DNA of 64,000 nucleotides, taken from assembly GCF_028640845.1 (NCBI RefSeq), contig NC_080540.1, positions 257,968,958-258,032,957 of the forward strand, in the 5' to 3' direction. Below are positions 1 through 9,539 of this stretch, one piece after another (the stretch's first letter is position 1; each line of letters begins with the position of its first letter). Source of the stretch: Ahaetulla prasina. Lineage: Eukaryota > Chordata > Lepidosauria > Squamata > Colubridae. Below the pieces are notes generated by a model. It was not told the origin of the DNA. It was given only the letters and a program-made list of their open reading frames with translations, and ran no database searches. Both the position numbers and the translations under genes were made by a program.

Positions 1-916
1 CACTATTCAGTAGTTCTCAGGTATAATTTTTATTATCTGGTTCCTTCTGCAGTCATGGTTCTATCCCATCACCCTTTCACTGCATGAGTTGTGAAAGAAA
101 AGCTCCATCCAAATGATGAAAATGTATTTTCTGATGTACTGATGCTTTCTGCTAGGTTCATCAGCCTATCTTCCTTACATTTATTTGACACAAGCCAGTC
201 CAAAAGTACAAGTAAACTAGGCTTTTATTTCATTTTCATCCTTTCTTATTTACATGTATTTAGATTAAGAGAAAAGATGTACCAGTTTTCTTTTGTAATT
301 TTTCCAGTCTTCCTTTTTTTCCTTCATTATTTTTATCATTATATCATTTTTTCACCAATAGTTTTATCCATTAAAATATGAAACTTGCAGATTATTTTGT
401 AATTTTTCTGAACAGTTCTGAGGAGTATTTTATTTAATATCTAATAAAGATGATTGATAAATTCTAGCCAACCATTCAACACTTTATAAGTACACCAGTT
501 TATTTTAATTTGTGCGGCCTTTTCATCATAAAACCATGAATCAGTTTCTTTGGCAAATTCACACTTCATAGTCTTGATTTTAAGGAACCTTTTCAGTTAT
601 TAATAACACTAAAAATTCAGCAAAACAGGCAAAGGTGAAGACTTCATATCTTGGGTTGTTTCTGGAACATAAATGCAGTTTTTTGGCAGCACAATGAAAG
701 TGATTTGCTATTATTTTCTTCTGGCATGCTTTTTCAATGATAACCCTGGGATTTTCTGGCTGTCTTTCAATTATCAGTTACATGCAGCCCTCCCATCTTT
801 TTAAGAAGAATCAGAACTTAAAGGCTAAGTATCTCTTACCTGAGTGATTAGTTGCCCACCACAGCCAAGACATCAGAACAGAATCTGATAGGATTTTTAC
901 CACAAATGTGGATAAA
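1..916. other. AT-rich non-coding DNA, no feature seen
   Basis: No repeat family, RNA gene or coding exon is recognised here. The short open frames have no family motifs and are typical of AT-rich DNA. It may be intronic or intergenic; the sequence does not say which. Confidence 0.5.
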
Positions 917-1141
917 AGCTGTGGTGGTACAGTGGTTAGAATGCAGCACTGCAAGCTAACTTTGCCCACAGCCTGGAGTTTGATCCTGACTGTCTCAAGA
1001 TTCACTCAGCCTTCTGTTTTTCTGAGGTTGGTAAAATGTCAACCCAGATTGTTGGGAGCAGTATGCTGACAGTTAAAACTACAGAGATGCTATAAAATAC
1101 TATGGAATGGTATATAAATCTAGATGATATTGCTGTTGCTA
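917..1141 (+). repeat. tRNA-derived SINE (squamate type)
   Basis: The head contains a tRNA-like A box (tggttagaatgc near 942) and a B-box-like stretch (gtttgatcctga near 978). The body has the run 'gttggtaaaatg...cagattgttggg' and the tail 'ggtatataaatcta', which recur in the copy at 14284-14515 and in the halves at 19175 and 27249. SINEs of this kind are transcribed by RNA polymerase III and copied by LINE enzymes. It is diverged, so it is an old insertion. No TSD was found. Confidence 0.8.
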
Positions 1142-2654
1142 TAAATGGGGATATGTGAGAAGGATATAATATAAATAATACTTTTATCTCATAATTCTGG
1201 ACAACTATGACAAAGCCCGAATTGATATCCTTAAGTCATTGATGTTGAATTATCTTGTTTCCTTCAGCTTAATTTGTATCTTGAGATCCTGTAGGTATTA
1301 CAGACCATATAGGAATATTGGTACATCTATGCACTCTCTTCCTTCTTGCATTTATATTGGCATCCTAATTATTGGCATCTTGAACAAAAATAGTTTTCCT
1401 TCTCAAAGAAGAATAAAGCCAAAAGCAGCTGGGAACAAATGGGCTCAAAAAGTTGCATTATAATGTCCTTTTTCCAGTGATTATATTAAAGAGAGAGGCC
1501 CACCAGCATATGTCAACCTGACTTCTACATTACTTCCAGCCAACTAACACTCAGCTCACATTGTCCAGGCTACCTATAAATTGGTCAATCCAGTACTTAA
1601 ATATGAAAAATTCCCTCCCTTTCAGGAGGGAATAATTGAGTAAATCATCAGCTTATTTTAACAGATGATAGCATGCATTTTTAGGTAATTAAATGGTTTT
1701 CTCCACCCCCACACTCCATTTACAAGTGCTTACCATACTTTCTAAAAGTTAGAATCGTCTGTTTTTCTCTGGTTGCAACTACATGTGGAAAAAATCATGT
1801 TGACTTGTATTCTGAGAAAGAAAATGTTATCACTTAGCTAAATGATTGCTAAGACTAAAGCTTCAGTGAAACATTTCCCCTTGGTTCTAGCAAATCTCAT
1901 AGGATCTGGAAAATAGATAATGTTGAAGATAATGAAAATACACGTTCAGAAATTTTATAAAGCTTCCATTATAATTTAACCTCATTTTTTAATCTTTGTC
2001 TTCATAGTAGTGATTTACATAGTAATGCGGGCTCACCTTTGGTCTTTGAATCTTCAAGTTTTTATGAAGTACTATCCTTTTGTCACCCATTACTTTTCAA
2101 ATATTTGGATGCCAACTATGAATTGGATTATTATTATTAGATCTGAGAAGCAGAATGATATAACTTTGTGTGATCTGGGGTTCTCGATAACATTAGTAAC
2201 AAGCAATTTAATCTTTATTCTTTGTCTGTAGTGAACACATTTGGTGTTTTTGTTTAATATGTATCCTTTGATCTCATGTAGGACACCATCCTCTCTCAAA
2301 GACAATAAACCATAGTCAATAACTTCTAGTCAATAAATTATAAAGTACATTAAAATCACTGAACAATTGTGAAACTATTACAAAAAAATCAGACTAAAGT
2401 CAGAGGTATTCATAGAGTCCAATGCCTTCATCAAAATGGCCCTGTCCTTTTGTGCAGTCAAATGGATGCTTCTGCCAGAAACATTCCAACATAAAACAGC
2501 TGTTTCAAATAAAAGTCATTATCTGATTAATGATTGCACCCATACCATGTACAAACCAAACCAAAACATGATTAATAATTTTTACAAGCAAAATTTCCCT
2601 ACACATATTATTGTACTTGTTTGGCATCTGGAAGGCCACCGAAGAGTTACTTGG
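1142..2654. other. AT-rich non-coding DNA, no feature seen
   Basis: Nothing recognisable apart from short frames without motifs. A weak inverted match (tccctccctttcaggaggga, near 1613-1632) could form a small hairpin. No exon structure was found. Confidence 0.45.
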
Positions 2655-3227
2655 TGTTCTATCCCCCCACCTCAGTCCAGGAGGCACGAGAAATGACTCA
2701 ATTAGCCAGCAATTGAGTCCATGGCAGCTATCAGCTCTGGCAGCATCCCAGCGAGCGTCTGCCAAGGTTTTTCTGTTATCTTTCTTGATGCCAGCGTGTC
2801 AACCAGGAAGTCAGGAATAAACAGCACTTCAGCTCAAGTTCTCTCTAGGCAGTTTGATTTGTTCGTCACGAAGCAGTATAGCAGCCCCTCCTGCTTTTAT
2901 ACCCTGTGGGGTGTGGCTCAGTGACTCAGCACTTTCTAGGCCTGGCCCACCCCTGCTTCTGTTGTTCCCGCCTCTCTTGTTTACGAAACCTGGGATCTAA
3001 CCAGGACTGATTGTCCTCAGCTGGGTCTGGAAGCGTTTCCTGGGTGGTGGGAGATACAGGAGACAGAGGCCTCGTCACCTCTTCCACCTGGCCTGCCTCT
3101 GGCTCCTGGAGCTGAGCCAGGGAAGTTGGCCCTGCAGAAGGGAGCCCCGATGGCCCTTCCCCCTCACTCTCTGAGTCACTCTCTGGCAGGAGGCCAGGCC
3201 TGGGGGGTGGGGGCTGGAGCCACAACA
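2655..3227 (-). mobile_element. Solo LTR, TGTTGTG family
   Basis: On the minus strand the element starts TGTTGTGGC and ends ATAGAACA, the TG...CA form of an LTR. It is flanked by a perfect 5-bp duplication, cttgg (2650-2654 and 3228-3232). It carries a TATA box with upstream motifs, and no internal coding region is attached, so it is a solo LTR left by recombination of a longer element. Related LTRs lie at 5943-6355, 19253-27248 and 60890-61449. The 100-codon frame across it, rich in Ser and Glu, lies in the U3-like part and is probably not a gene. Whether the parent was Gypsy-like or an endogenous retrovirus cannot be told from the LTR. Confidence 0.85.
2895..2928 (-). promoter_or_regulatory. 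LTR promoter core: AP-1-like site, CACCC box, TATA box
   Basis: Reading the minus strand, TGAGTCA (2922-2928) is followed by CCACACCCCA (2908-2917) and then by TATAAA (2896-2901). The same order and spacing occur in the LTRs at 6010-6044 and 27026-27060, which supports function in the ancestral LTR. Binding of AP-1 or KLF proteins is inferred from motif similarity only. Confidence 0.6.
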
Positions 3228-3429
3228 CTTGGTTTTGATATGGGAGACTGAATTATATAAATAAAAATAAATGAATAAAATCTTAATGGAAAGCAGTATC
3301 ATCAAGCCAAGATTTCTCAAAGGTAATAATTTTCAGCATTATATCTATACCAAGCTTTTGCAGCAAAGAAAAAAAAAACACAATGGGATTTTAGTTTGGT
3401 TTGATTCCAAATCAAGTACCGTACGTCTA

Positions 3430-3700
3430 GTCTTTTTGTCTATGGAGATTCTCAGTCATCCATGTCACGGTTGTCCCAAAGGTGCTTTTTGAAAAGGCAG
3501 CTGGACTTTCTCTGTCTTTTCTTTGAAGATGCTTCGCTTCTCATCCAAGAAGTTTCTTCAGTTCTAACTTAGAACTATAAGAAGTGTTCTAACTATTCTA
3601 AGTTAGAAATTGAAGAAGCTTCTTGGATGAGAAGCGAAACATCCTCAAGGAAAAGAGTCCAGTCCAATTGCCTTTGAAAAAGGACTTTTGGAACTTCCAG
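3430..3700. repeat. Long imperfect palindrome, non-autonomous DNA-element type
   Basis: The left arm (about 3475-3560) and right arm (about 3605-3696) are inverted copies of each other. The core pair is 'cttctcatccaagaag' and 'cttcttggatgagaag', and the outer pair carries 'ctttttgaaaaggcagctgg' and its complement. A segment to the left (tctatggagattctcagtc) is shared with the copy at 61548-61755, and a shorter relative lies at 41565-41690. No transposase is encoded. The DNA-transposon class is inferred from the inverted arms; no TSD was established. Confidence 0.65.
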
Positions 3701-4087
3701 CCTTTTCAGGCTCCATTTTATTTTTTTAAAGAAAATTTATTACACTGATTATCCTTGGGGTGGGAGAGATTGGCAAGCAGTGGAAAATCAGATGTGTGAC
3801 CCAAGCTGGGAAGATCTCATATGAAAATTATTTATTTATTTATTTAATCACATTTTTATATCGCCCTATCTCCTGAGGGACTCAGGGCGGTTTACAGCCT
3901 GATAAAAAACACAAATATAAATACAAGATAAAACACCAATTAAAAAACTTATTAAATAAGGCCGAATATTAAAATTACAATAAAAATAATAAAACCCCAT
4001 TAAAACCAAATTTAAAATTTAAAATTTAAAATTCTAGTCCAGTCCTGCACAAATAAATAGATGTGTCTTAAGCTCGCGGCAAAAGGT

Positions 4088-5908
4088 TCAAAGGTCAGGA
4101 AGTTGGCGAAGTCCTGGGGGAAGTTCGTTCCAGAGAGTGGGAGCCCCCACAGAAAAGGCCCTTCCCCTGGGTGTCGCCAGTCGGCACTGCCTGGCTGACG
4201 GCACCCTAAGGAGTCCCTTCCTGTGAGAGCGCACGGGTCGGTGGGAGGCAATCGGTGGCAGCAGACAGTCCCGTAGGTAATCCGGCCCTATACCATGGAG
4301 CGCTTTGAAGATAGTTACCAAAACCTTGAAGCGCACCCGAAAGGCCACAGGTAGCCAGTGCAGTCTGCGCAGGAGAGGTGTCATATGGGAGCCACGAGGG
4401 GCTCCCTCTATCACCCGCGCAGCTGCATTCTGGACTAACTGGAGCCTCCGGGTGCTCCTCAGGGGGAGCCCCATGTAGAGAGCATTGCAGTAATCCAGTC
4501 GAGATGTCACGAGGGCATGAGTGACCATGCATAGGGCATCCCGGTCTAGGAAGGGGCACAACTGGCGAACCAGGCAAACCTGGTAAAAAGCTCTCCTGGA
4601 GACGGCCGTAAAATGGTCTTCGAAAGACAGCCGTCCATTCAGGAGAACGCCCAAGTTGCGCACCCTTTCCATTGGGGCCAATGACTCGCCCCCAACAGTC
4701 AGCCGCGGCTGCAGCTGACTGTACCAAGGTGCCGGCATCCACAGCCACTCTGTCTTGGAGGGATTGAGCTTGAGCCTGTTTCTCCCCATCCAGACCCGTA
4801 CGGCCTCCAGACACCAGGACAGCACTTCGATAGCTTCGTTGGGGTTGTCCGGTGTGGAGAAGTACAGCTGAGTATCATCAGCGTACAGTTGGTACCTCAC
4901 ACCGAAACCACTGATGATCTCACCCAGTGGCTTCATATAGATGTTGAACAGGAGGGGCGAGAGAATCGACCCCTGTGGCACCCCACAAGTGAGGCGCCTC
5001 GGGGCCGACCTCTGCCCTCCCGTCAACACCGTCTGCAACCGATCAGAGAGATAGGAGGAGAACCACTGATAAACGGTGCCTCCCACTCCCAATCCCTCCA
5101 ACCGGTGCAGCAAGATACCATAGTCGATGGTATCAAAAGCCTCTGAGAGGTCTAATAGGACCAAGGCAGAGGAATAACCCCTATCCCTGGCCCTCCAGAG
5201 ATCATCAACCAACGCGACCAAAGCCGTCTCAGTGCTGTATCCGGGCCGAAAGCCGGACTGGAACGGGTCTAGATAGACAGTTTCATCCAGGTACTGGGGT
5301 AATTGACGTGCCACCACACTCTCTACAACCTTCGCCACAAAGCGAAGGTTGGAGACCAGACGATAGTTACCTAATACAGCTGGGTCCAGGGAAGGCTTCT
5401 TGAGGAGGGGTCTCACCACCGCCTCTTTCAGGGCGGCCAGAAAGATCCCCTCCAACAAAGAAGCATTAGTAATCCCCTGGAGCCAGCCTTGTGTCACTTC
5501 CTGCATGGCCAGTACCAACCAGGAGGGGCACGGGTCCAGTAAACATGTGCTGGCATTCAACCTCCCCAATAACCTGTCCATGTCCTTGGGAGCCACAGGG
5601 TCAAACTCATCCCAAACAGTCTCAACAAGACAGCTCTCGGACATCTCACCTGGATCAACCCAATTTTGATCCAGGCCATCCCGAAGCGGAACGATTTTAT
5701 TGTATAGATAACCACTAAACTCCTCGGCACGTCCCTGCAACAGGTCATCCCGCTCCCCCTGTTGAAGGAGAGAGCAAGTCACCCGAAACAGGGCGGCTGG
5801 GTGGTTATCTGCTGACGCAATGAGGGAGGAGACTGTCGTGTCCCACTCCTCCGCTGACGGCCGGGTCAGGGAAATCCGAATCAGGCTTGCCTCTGCAGCT
5901 CTGCCCAA
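4088..5908 (-). pseudogene. L2 reverse transcriptase (ORF2 C-terminal part)
   Basis: This is a 606-codon open frame with no internal stop. It makes cDNA from LINE RNA at a nicked target in living elements. Visible RT boxes: LDLSEAFDTIDYG (motif A), CGVPQGSILSPLLFN (motif B) and YQLYADDTQLYF with the two catalytic Asp residues (motif C). The C-terminal region has RLDYCNALYMGLP and LRRLHWLPVAFRVRFK, then a TLWNELPPGLRQLPDL end. The frame starts only by convention at a TTG; the true N-terminal half lies beyond the LTR at 5943. It stops at TGA where the copy at 35.3 kb has CGA (Arg), a CpG-decay change that removes roughly the last 15 residues. Close to intact, so a fairly young copy, but not functional as a unit. 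Confidence 0.85.
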
Positions 5909-5942
5909 AGTCCTAGCAAAGTCCTCAGAGCAGGCAGGAGAC

Positions 5943-6355
5943 CAATAAGTGACTTCAGCAAGATAAGTTCGACTTTTGCCTGACTCAGAGACTGCCAGAA
6001 AGCAGATCCTTTATATAGGCCATGGGGTGTGGCTCCATGACTCAGCACTCATTAAGGCCTGCCCCTCCCTTCCTTCTGTTGCCTCCGCCTATCCAGCCTT
6101 CTGATGCGAGGGTCACACCAATCAGCAGCTGTTGGGAATAAACCCTCCTCAGGCTCACATGCTGTGGAGGAGGGGGAGGGGTCTAGCTGCTCCGTTTGCC
6201 TGGGCATGGAGTCAGGGCTGGGGCCAGGAGATGCTCCTTCTTCTGCAGTTTGTGTGGGCATGGAGCCAGGACTTGGGCCGGGAGGCATACATTCCTCAGT
6301 GTTCAGGAGCAGGTAAAAAGGCCCCGGCTGCTCTGAGGGCGGGCAAGACACAACA
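5943..6355 (-). mobile_element. Solo LTR nested in the L2 element
   Basis: On the minus strand it starts TGTTGTGTCTTG like the other LTRs of this window. It is flanked by a perfect 5-bp repeat, gagac (5938-5942 and 6356-6360), and the L2 sequence resumes on both sides. The 3' end reads CTTATTG rather than the usual CA, which may reflect mutation or a divergent subfamily. The insertion splits the L2 endonuclease from its reverse transcriptase, so it is younger than the L2 copy. Confidence 0.8.
6010..6044 (-). promoter_or_regulatory. LTR promoter core: AP-1-like site, CACCC box, TATA box
   Basis: Minus strand: TGAGTCA, then CCACACCCCA, then TATATAAAGG, matching the arrangement at 2895-2928 and 27026-27060. 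Function today is unknown. Confidence 0.6.
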
Positions 6356-7182
6356 GAGACGTAACAACGTCTCGCTTCCCTCAATGCCACTAGGTAGATC
6401 CTATTATATGACCTAACTAGTGTCCGATCAGCCTCCGAACGACTGGACCTCCAAGAACTCTCTAGCCGTCTTCTCCGGCGTTTCATCTCCCTCAGCCCCT
6501 CAGAGAACCAAGGAGCTGGTTGAGACCTATGCCGGATCAGAGGCCGCAAAGGCACGACACGGTCTAGAGCCCCAGTCGTGGCCAGTTCCCAAGCCGCGAC
6601 TAGTTCTTCAGCCGTGCGGTGAGCCAGACCCTCAGGAAACGGCCCAAGCTCCATCCGGAACCTCTCCGGGTCCATCAGGCACCTGGGATGGAACCAACGT
6701 ATTGGTTCCATCTCCCTGCGGTGTTGAGTGGTGGTCAGAAAGTTCAGGCGAAGGAGAGAGTGATCTGACCATGACAAAGGCTCAGTGACTAAATCTCTCA
6801 AGTCCAGATCCTTCAACCACTGTCCAGAGATAAAAATCAGATCCAGCGTGCCTCCCCCAATGTGAGTAGGGCCATCAACTACTTGAGTCAGGTCCAAGGC
6901 CGTCATGGAAGCCATGAACCCCCGAGCTGCTGTCGATGACATGCCAGTCGATGGCAAGTTAAAGTCCCCCATGACCATAAGTCTGGGGGTCTCAACTGCC
7001 ACTCCAGCAAGTACCTCCAGGAGCTCGGGCAGGGCTGCTGTCACGTAGCAAGGAGCCAGGTACGTGACAAACAAGCCCATCTGACACCTATGACCCCACC
7101 TCACAAAGAGGGATTCACAGCCGGCAATCTGAGGTACAGTGGTCTCCCTTGGCTCTAGGCTCTCCTTAATAACAACCGCCAC
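6356..7182 (-). pseudogene. L2 endonuclease domain (APE-like), fragment
   Basis: The frame carries the hallmarks of the LINE apurinic-endonuclease-like domain that nicks target DNA: MVMGDFNLPSTG with its catalytic Asp, GGGTLDLIFISG, and WSDHSLLRL with the terminal Asp-His pair. A basic stretch (MKRRRRRLESSWR) follows and leads toward the RT. The N-terminal part continues upstream in another frame to about 7318, so a frameshift lies near 7185. The open frame runs on through the LTR to 6052, giving a 376-codon reading, but residues after about 275 come from the LTR and are not endonuclease. Confidence 0.8.
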
Positions 7183-7372
7183 CCCCCACCCCTACCTTGG
7201 GCCCTCGGCTGATGGAATGCTCGGAAACCCGGTGGGCACATTTCAACAAGGGGCACGCCCCCTTCTGTGCCCAACCAGGTTTCCGTAACGCCCATATTAG
7301 ACTGGCCTTCTTTTAGTTCTTTTGTTGAAAGCCAAGGATGATCAGGAGGGAAGTATTATTTACATTCTAAAC

Positions 7373-7801
7373 CAGTGATGACTAACCTTTTCTGTACCGA
7401 GTGCCCAAAGTGCATGGGTGTGCATAAGAATGTGTGTGGGTGTGCCCGAACCTCCAAAATGCAATGTGAGAACATGCAACACACCTCCTGCCCATGCACC
7501 CCGCCTGCACCCTGCCCCCATGCATGCATGTGCATGCCCCCTACATGCACCCTGTCCCCCCATGCATGTGCGTCTCCTTACTTGCTCCACCACCCCGTGC
7601 ATGCACGTGCGGTCCCCCGCATGCACCCTGCAGAGACCTGAAGGAGGCATGCCTGCCCAAAACCCCAAAATGAAATGCAGGCGTGGCCCCCGTGCATTCG
7701 CCCCGCCCATGTGCACATGTGCCCTCCGCATGCCCCCTCTCTCCACACATGCGCGACAGAGCTGAAGTGCCACTTTGCATGCCATAGGTTTGCCATCTCG
7801 G
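7373..7801. mobile_element. Non-autonomous hAT element with 8-bp TSD
   Basis: A perfect 8-bp duplication, ttctaaac, flanks the element (7365-7372 and 7802-7809). The ends are related inverted repeats: cagtgatgactaacct at the left and, on the other strand, ccgagatggcaaacct at the right. The interior is rich in atgca and tgcatg words and has open frames on both strands. These Cys/His-rich readings are a product of composition. No transposase is encoded. Confidence 0.9.
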
Positions 7802-8819
7802 TTCTAAACTGTGCATTTGTTATGCTCATTAAAATAGTTATCATCATTTTCTTCTAAATAACGCTTCATCATTTCAAATCTATTATTAAACTTTCTCTTG
7901 CTTCTCCTCTGCTGTCATTCCAGTTAAGTGGTTAATCCAATACAGAGAAATTAAGAGGTGAGAAAAGCAAACGGTGCTTCACACTTCAGTAAATCTCTGT
8001 CTACTGATTATCTTCTGGTATTTTTCCTAGTATACCTGATGTGGATGATTGCAGCCTTAACCCTCATTAAAACTGCCAGAGCCTAGAAGGAACTGTGGAA
8101 TAGTTGTGCTTGTATGTAAAGGTTCAGGATCATTTCTTCGCTAACTATTTCAAGTCAAGGAAGCAGGTGACAAAATAAACATCACCTCTGCAAACAGCAC
8201 TAACAGCGACTCTAGTTTTCTCAATACAATTCCTCTTAAGCAATATTAATGACTGAATTAAATGAGGGTTTGGCTCAAATGCAGTTTTATAGAATTTGGT
8301 AGCCTAATTTATTGGGTATGGCAGTTCAGGGATCCAATTAAATCATGTCTGGATTCTCTTTCTAAATCTATCCCAATGGCTTCCATGCCATTTACAGAAA
8401 TGGAAGCTCTGCAGATAGGCAGAACCAGAATGCCTTATTAGTGATGTACGCATTATTCAATATTTTCCCCGAAGAGTTTCACTCGGCTTCTGATTTGCTC
8501 ATTCTTTAATGGCCTGTGAAGGAAGTTTGATTTTTTTTGGTGCTTAGGAATATTCAAGCTGTCGATTCATTCAAGTAGGGGCTGTTGATTTTGAAATTAT
8601 TTTTGTTTGCTGCTGAGAGCTCGTGCTGCTTCTATATCTTATATATATAGAAAAATCATGAGCACTTCTTGATCAGTTTTAATAGCCTTAAATGAGCGAA
8701 AGACGTTCTCATCCCTTGGCCTTGGCCTTTCTCCCCTAAACTTACCTATTTGTTCCAGAAAAGCTATGTGGAAAGTCCTTCCATGCACCCTCTTCTAGGC
8801 TTTAAAACCATTTCTCTTT
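7802..8819. other. Unique-looking non-coding DNA
   Basis: No repeat family is recognised. Base composition is mixed, and 8250-8640 is less AT-rich than its surroundings, so it would be a fair candidate for a conserved non-coding element, but conservation cannot be judged from one sequence. Confidence 0.4.
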
Positions 8820-9300
8820 TTAAATAATAATTGTATTGAAGTTTAAAATACAAGCATAAAAAACATACAAATTAAGAAAATATCAAAAGCAAAAAAACTA
8901 AAAAGTACAGAGAAAAAAAATTGGACGAAAATTTCAATAGCTTATCATCTTATTTAACATTCTAAGCAAAGATATTTTCATCTTATATCTCATATTTTAT
9001 CTATTGGCAAATAGTGAAGCCTCATCATTCAATCTTAATCAGCCAAAGTCCATTAAGAGTTACCATAAGTAACTATATATTTTAACCTTAAATGTGTAAA
9101 TCAGTTCATATTCCTTTTCTTTACACATTAACTAAAAAAATACAACAAAAAAACCCTCTTCTTATTTTATCTTATGCCTAATAAACAATTTTTAAAGCCC
9201 TATTATTCAAACGTTCCATTAAGTGCTACTGGAAGCAACAACATGTTGTACATCTTGATCTTTAATCATGATTTTGATTAATAAAATATTTCACTGGTGA
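8820..9300 (-). mobile_element. Old LINE 3'-end remnant, L1-like
   Basis: The complement of about 9020-9072 closely matches 29478-29540 (shared words taactcttaatggactt and tgaatgatgagg), so both are copies of one repeat. Both lie in long A/T-rich stretches typical of L1 3' regions. The L1 assignment is an inference; no coding motif survives. Confidence 0.45.
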
Positions 9301-9464
9301 AACAAATAGATTCCTTGCCTATGTTTAGATGCAGCTACATTCAAATATTAATGCAGGTGACAGACAAAGAGAAAATGAGGCTTTATAACTCAGAAGCTCA
9401 CAAACATCAACTATGCAGGCTGATGCTGTACTAAATCCTATTGGCTTCACTGGCTCTTTATTGC

Positions 9465-9535
9465 TGCCATGCTGGCTGGGGAATTCTGGGATTTGAAGTC
9501 CACAAGTCTTAAAGTGGCCAAGATTGGACATTTCT
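9465..9535. repeat. Half copy of a palindromic hAT-like MITE
   Basis: The stretch 'tttgaagtccacaagtctta' and its flanks match the right half of the MITE at 18303-18437 and 33231-33347. The left half is not recognisable. Confidence 0.55.
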
Positions 9536-9539
9536 GCTT

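Larger units (their letters stand above)
3829..7318 (-). mobile_element. L2-type LINE (CR1 superfamily), 5'-truncated, split by an LTR
   Basis: The element reads right to left: endonuclease region (6356-about 7318), reverse transcriptase (4088-5908) and a 3' UTR. The UTR ends in a hairpin (CCGCCCT...AGGGCGA on the sense strand) followed by an (ATAA)n tail near 3830-3845. The 5' end is lost, since the match stops inside the endonuclease. A solo LTR (5943-6355) sits between the two coding parts. L2 was chosen over CR1 because of the YADDTQLY form of the RT box and the short A/T-rich tandem tail. Other L2 pieces lie at 16010, 33679-35535, 48830-49650 and 50822-50945. Confidence 0.85.

Noticed and set aside
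917..990. tRNA gene
   Set aside because: A and B boxes are present but the sequence cannot form a cloverleaf and continues into a SINE body.
2926..3228. Acidic Ser/Glu-rich small protein
   Set aside because: The frame coincides with the U3 part of a solo LTR and recurs in the other LTRs as part of the repeat, not as a gene with a start and context.
6052..6355. C-terminal extension of the L2 endonuclease frame
   Set aside because: These codons are LTR sequence read through by chance; the LTR boundary and TSD are clear.
7360..7857. Cys/His-rich overlapping frames on both strands
   Set aside because: They come from the tgca-rich interior of a hAT element with an exact TSD.
8250..8640. Conserved non-coding element
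   Set aside because: Composition alone suggested it; without alignment to other species there is no support.
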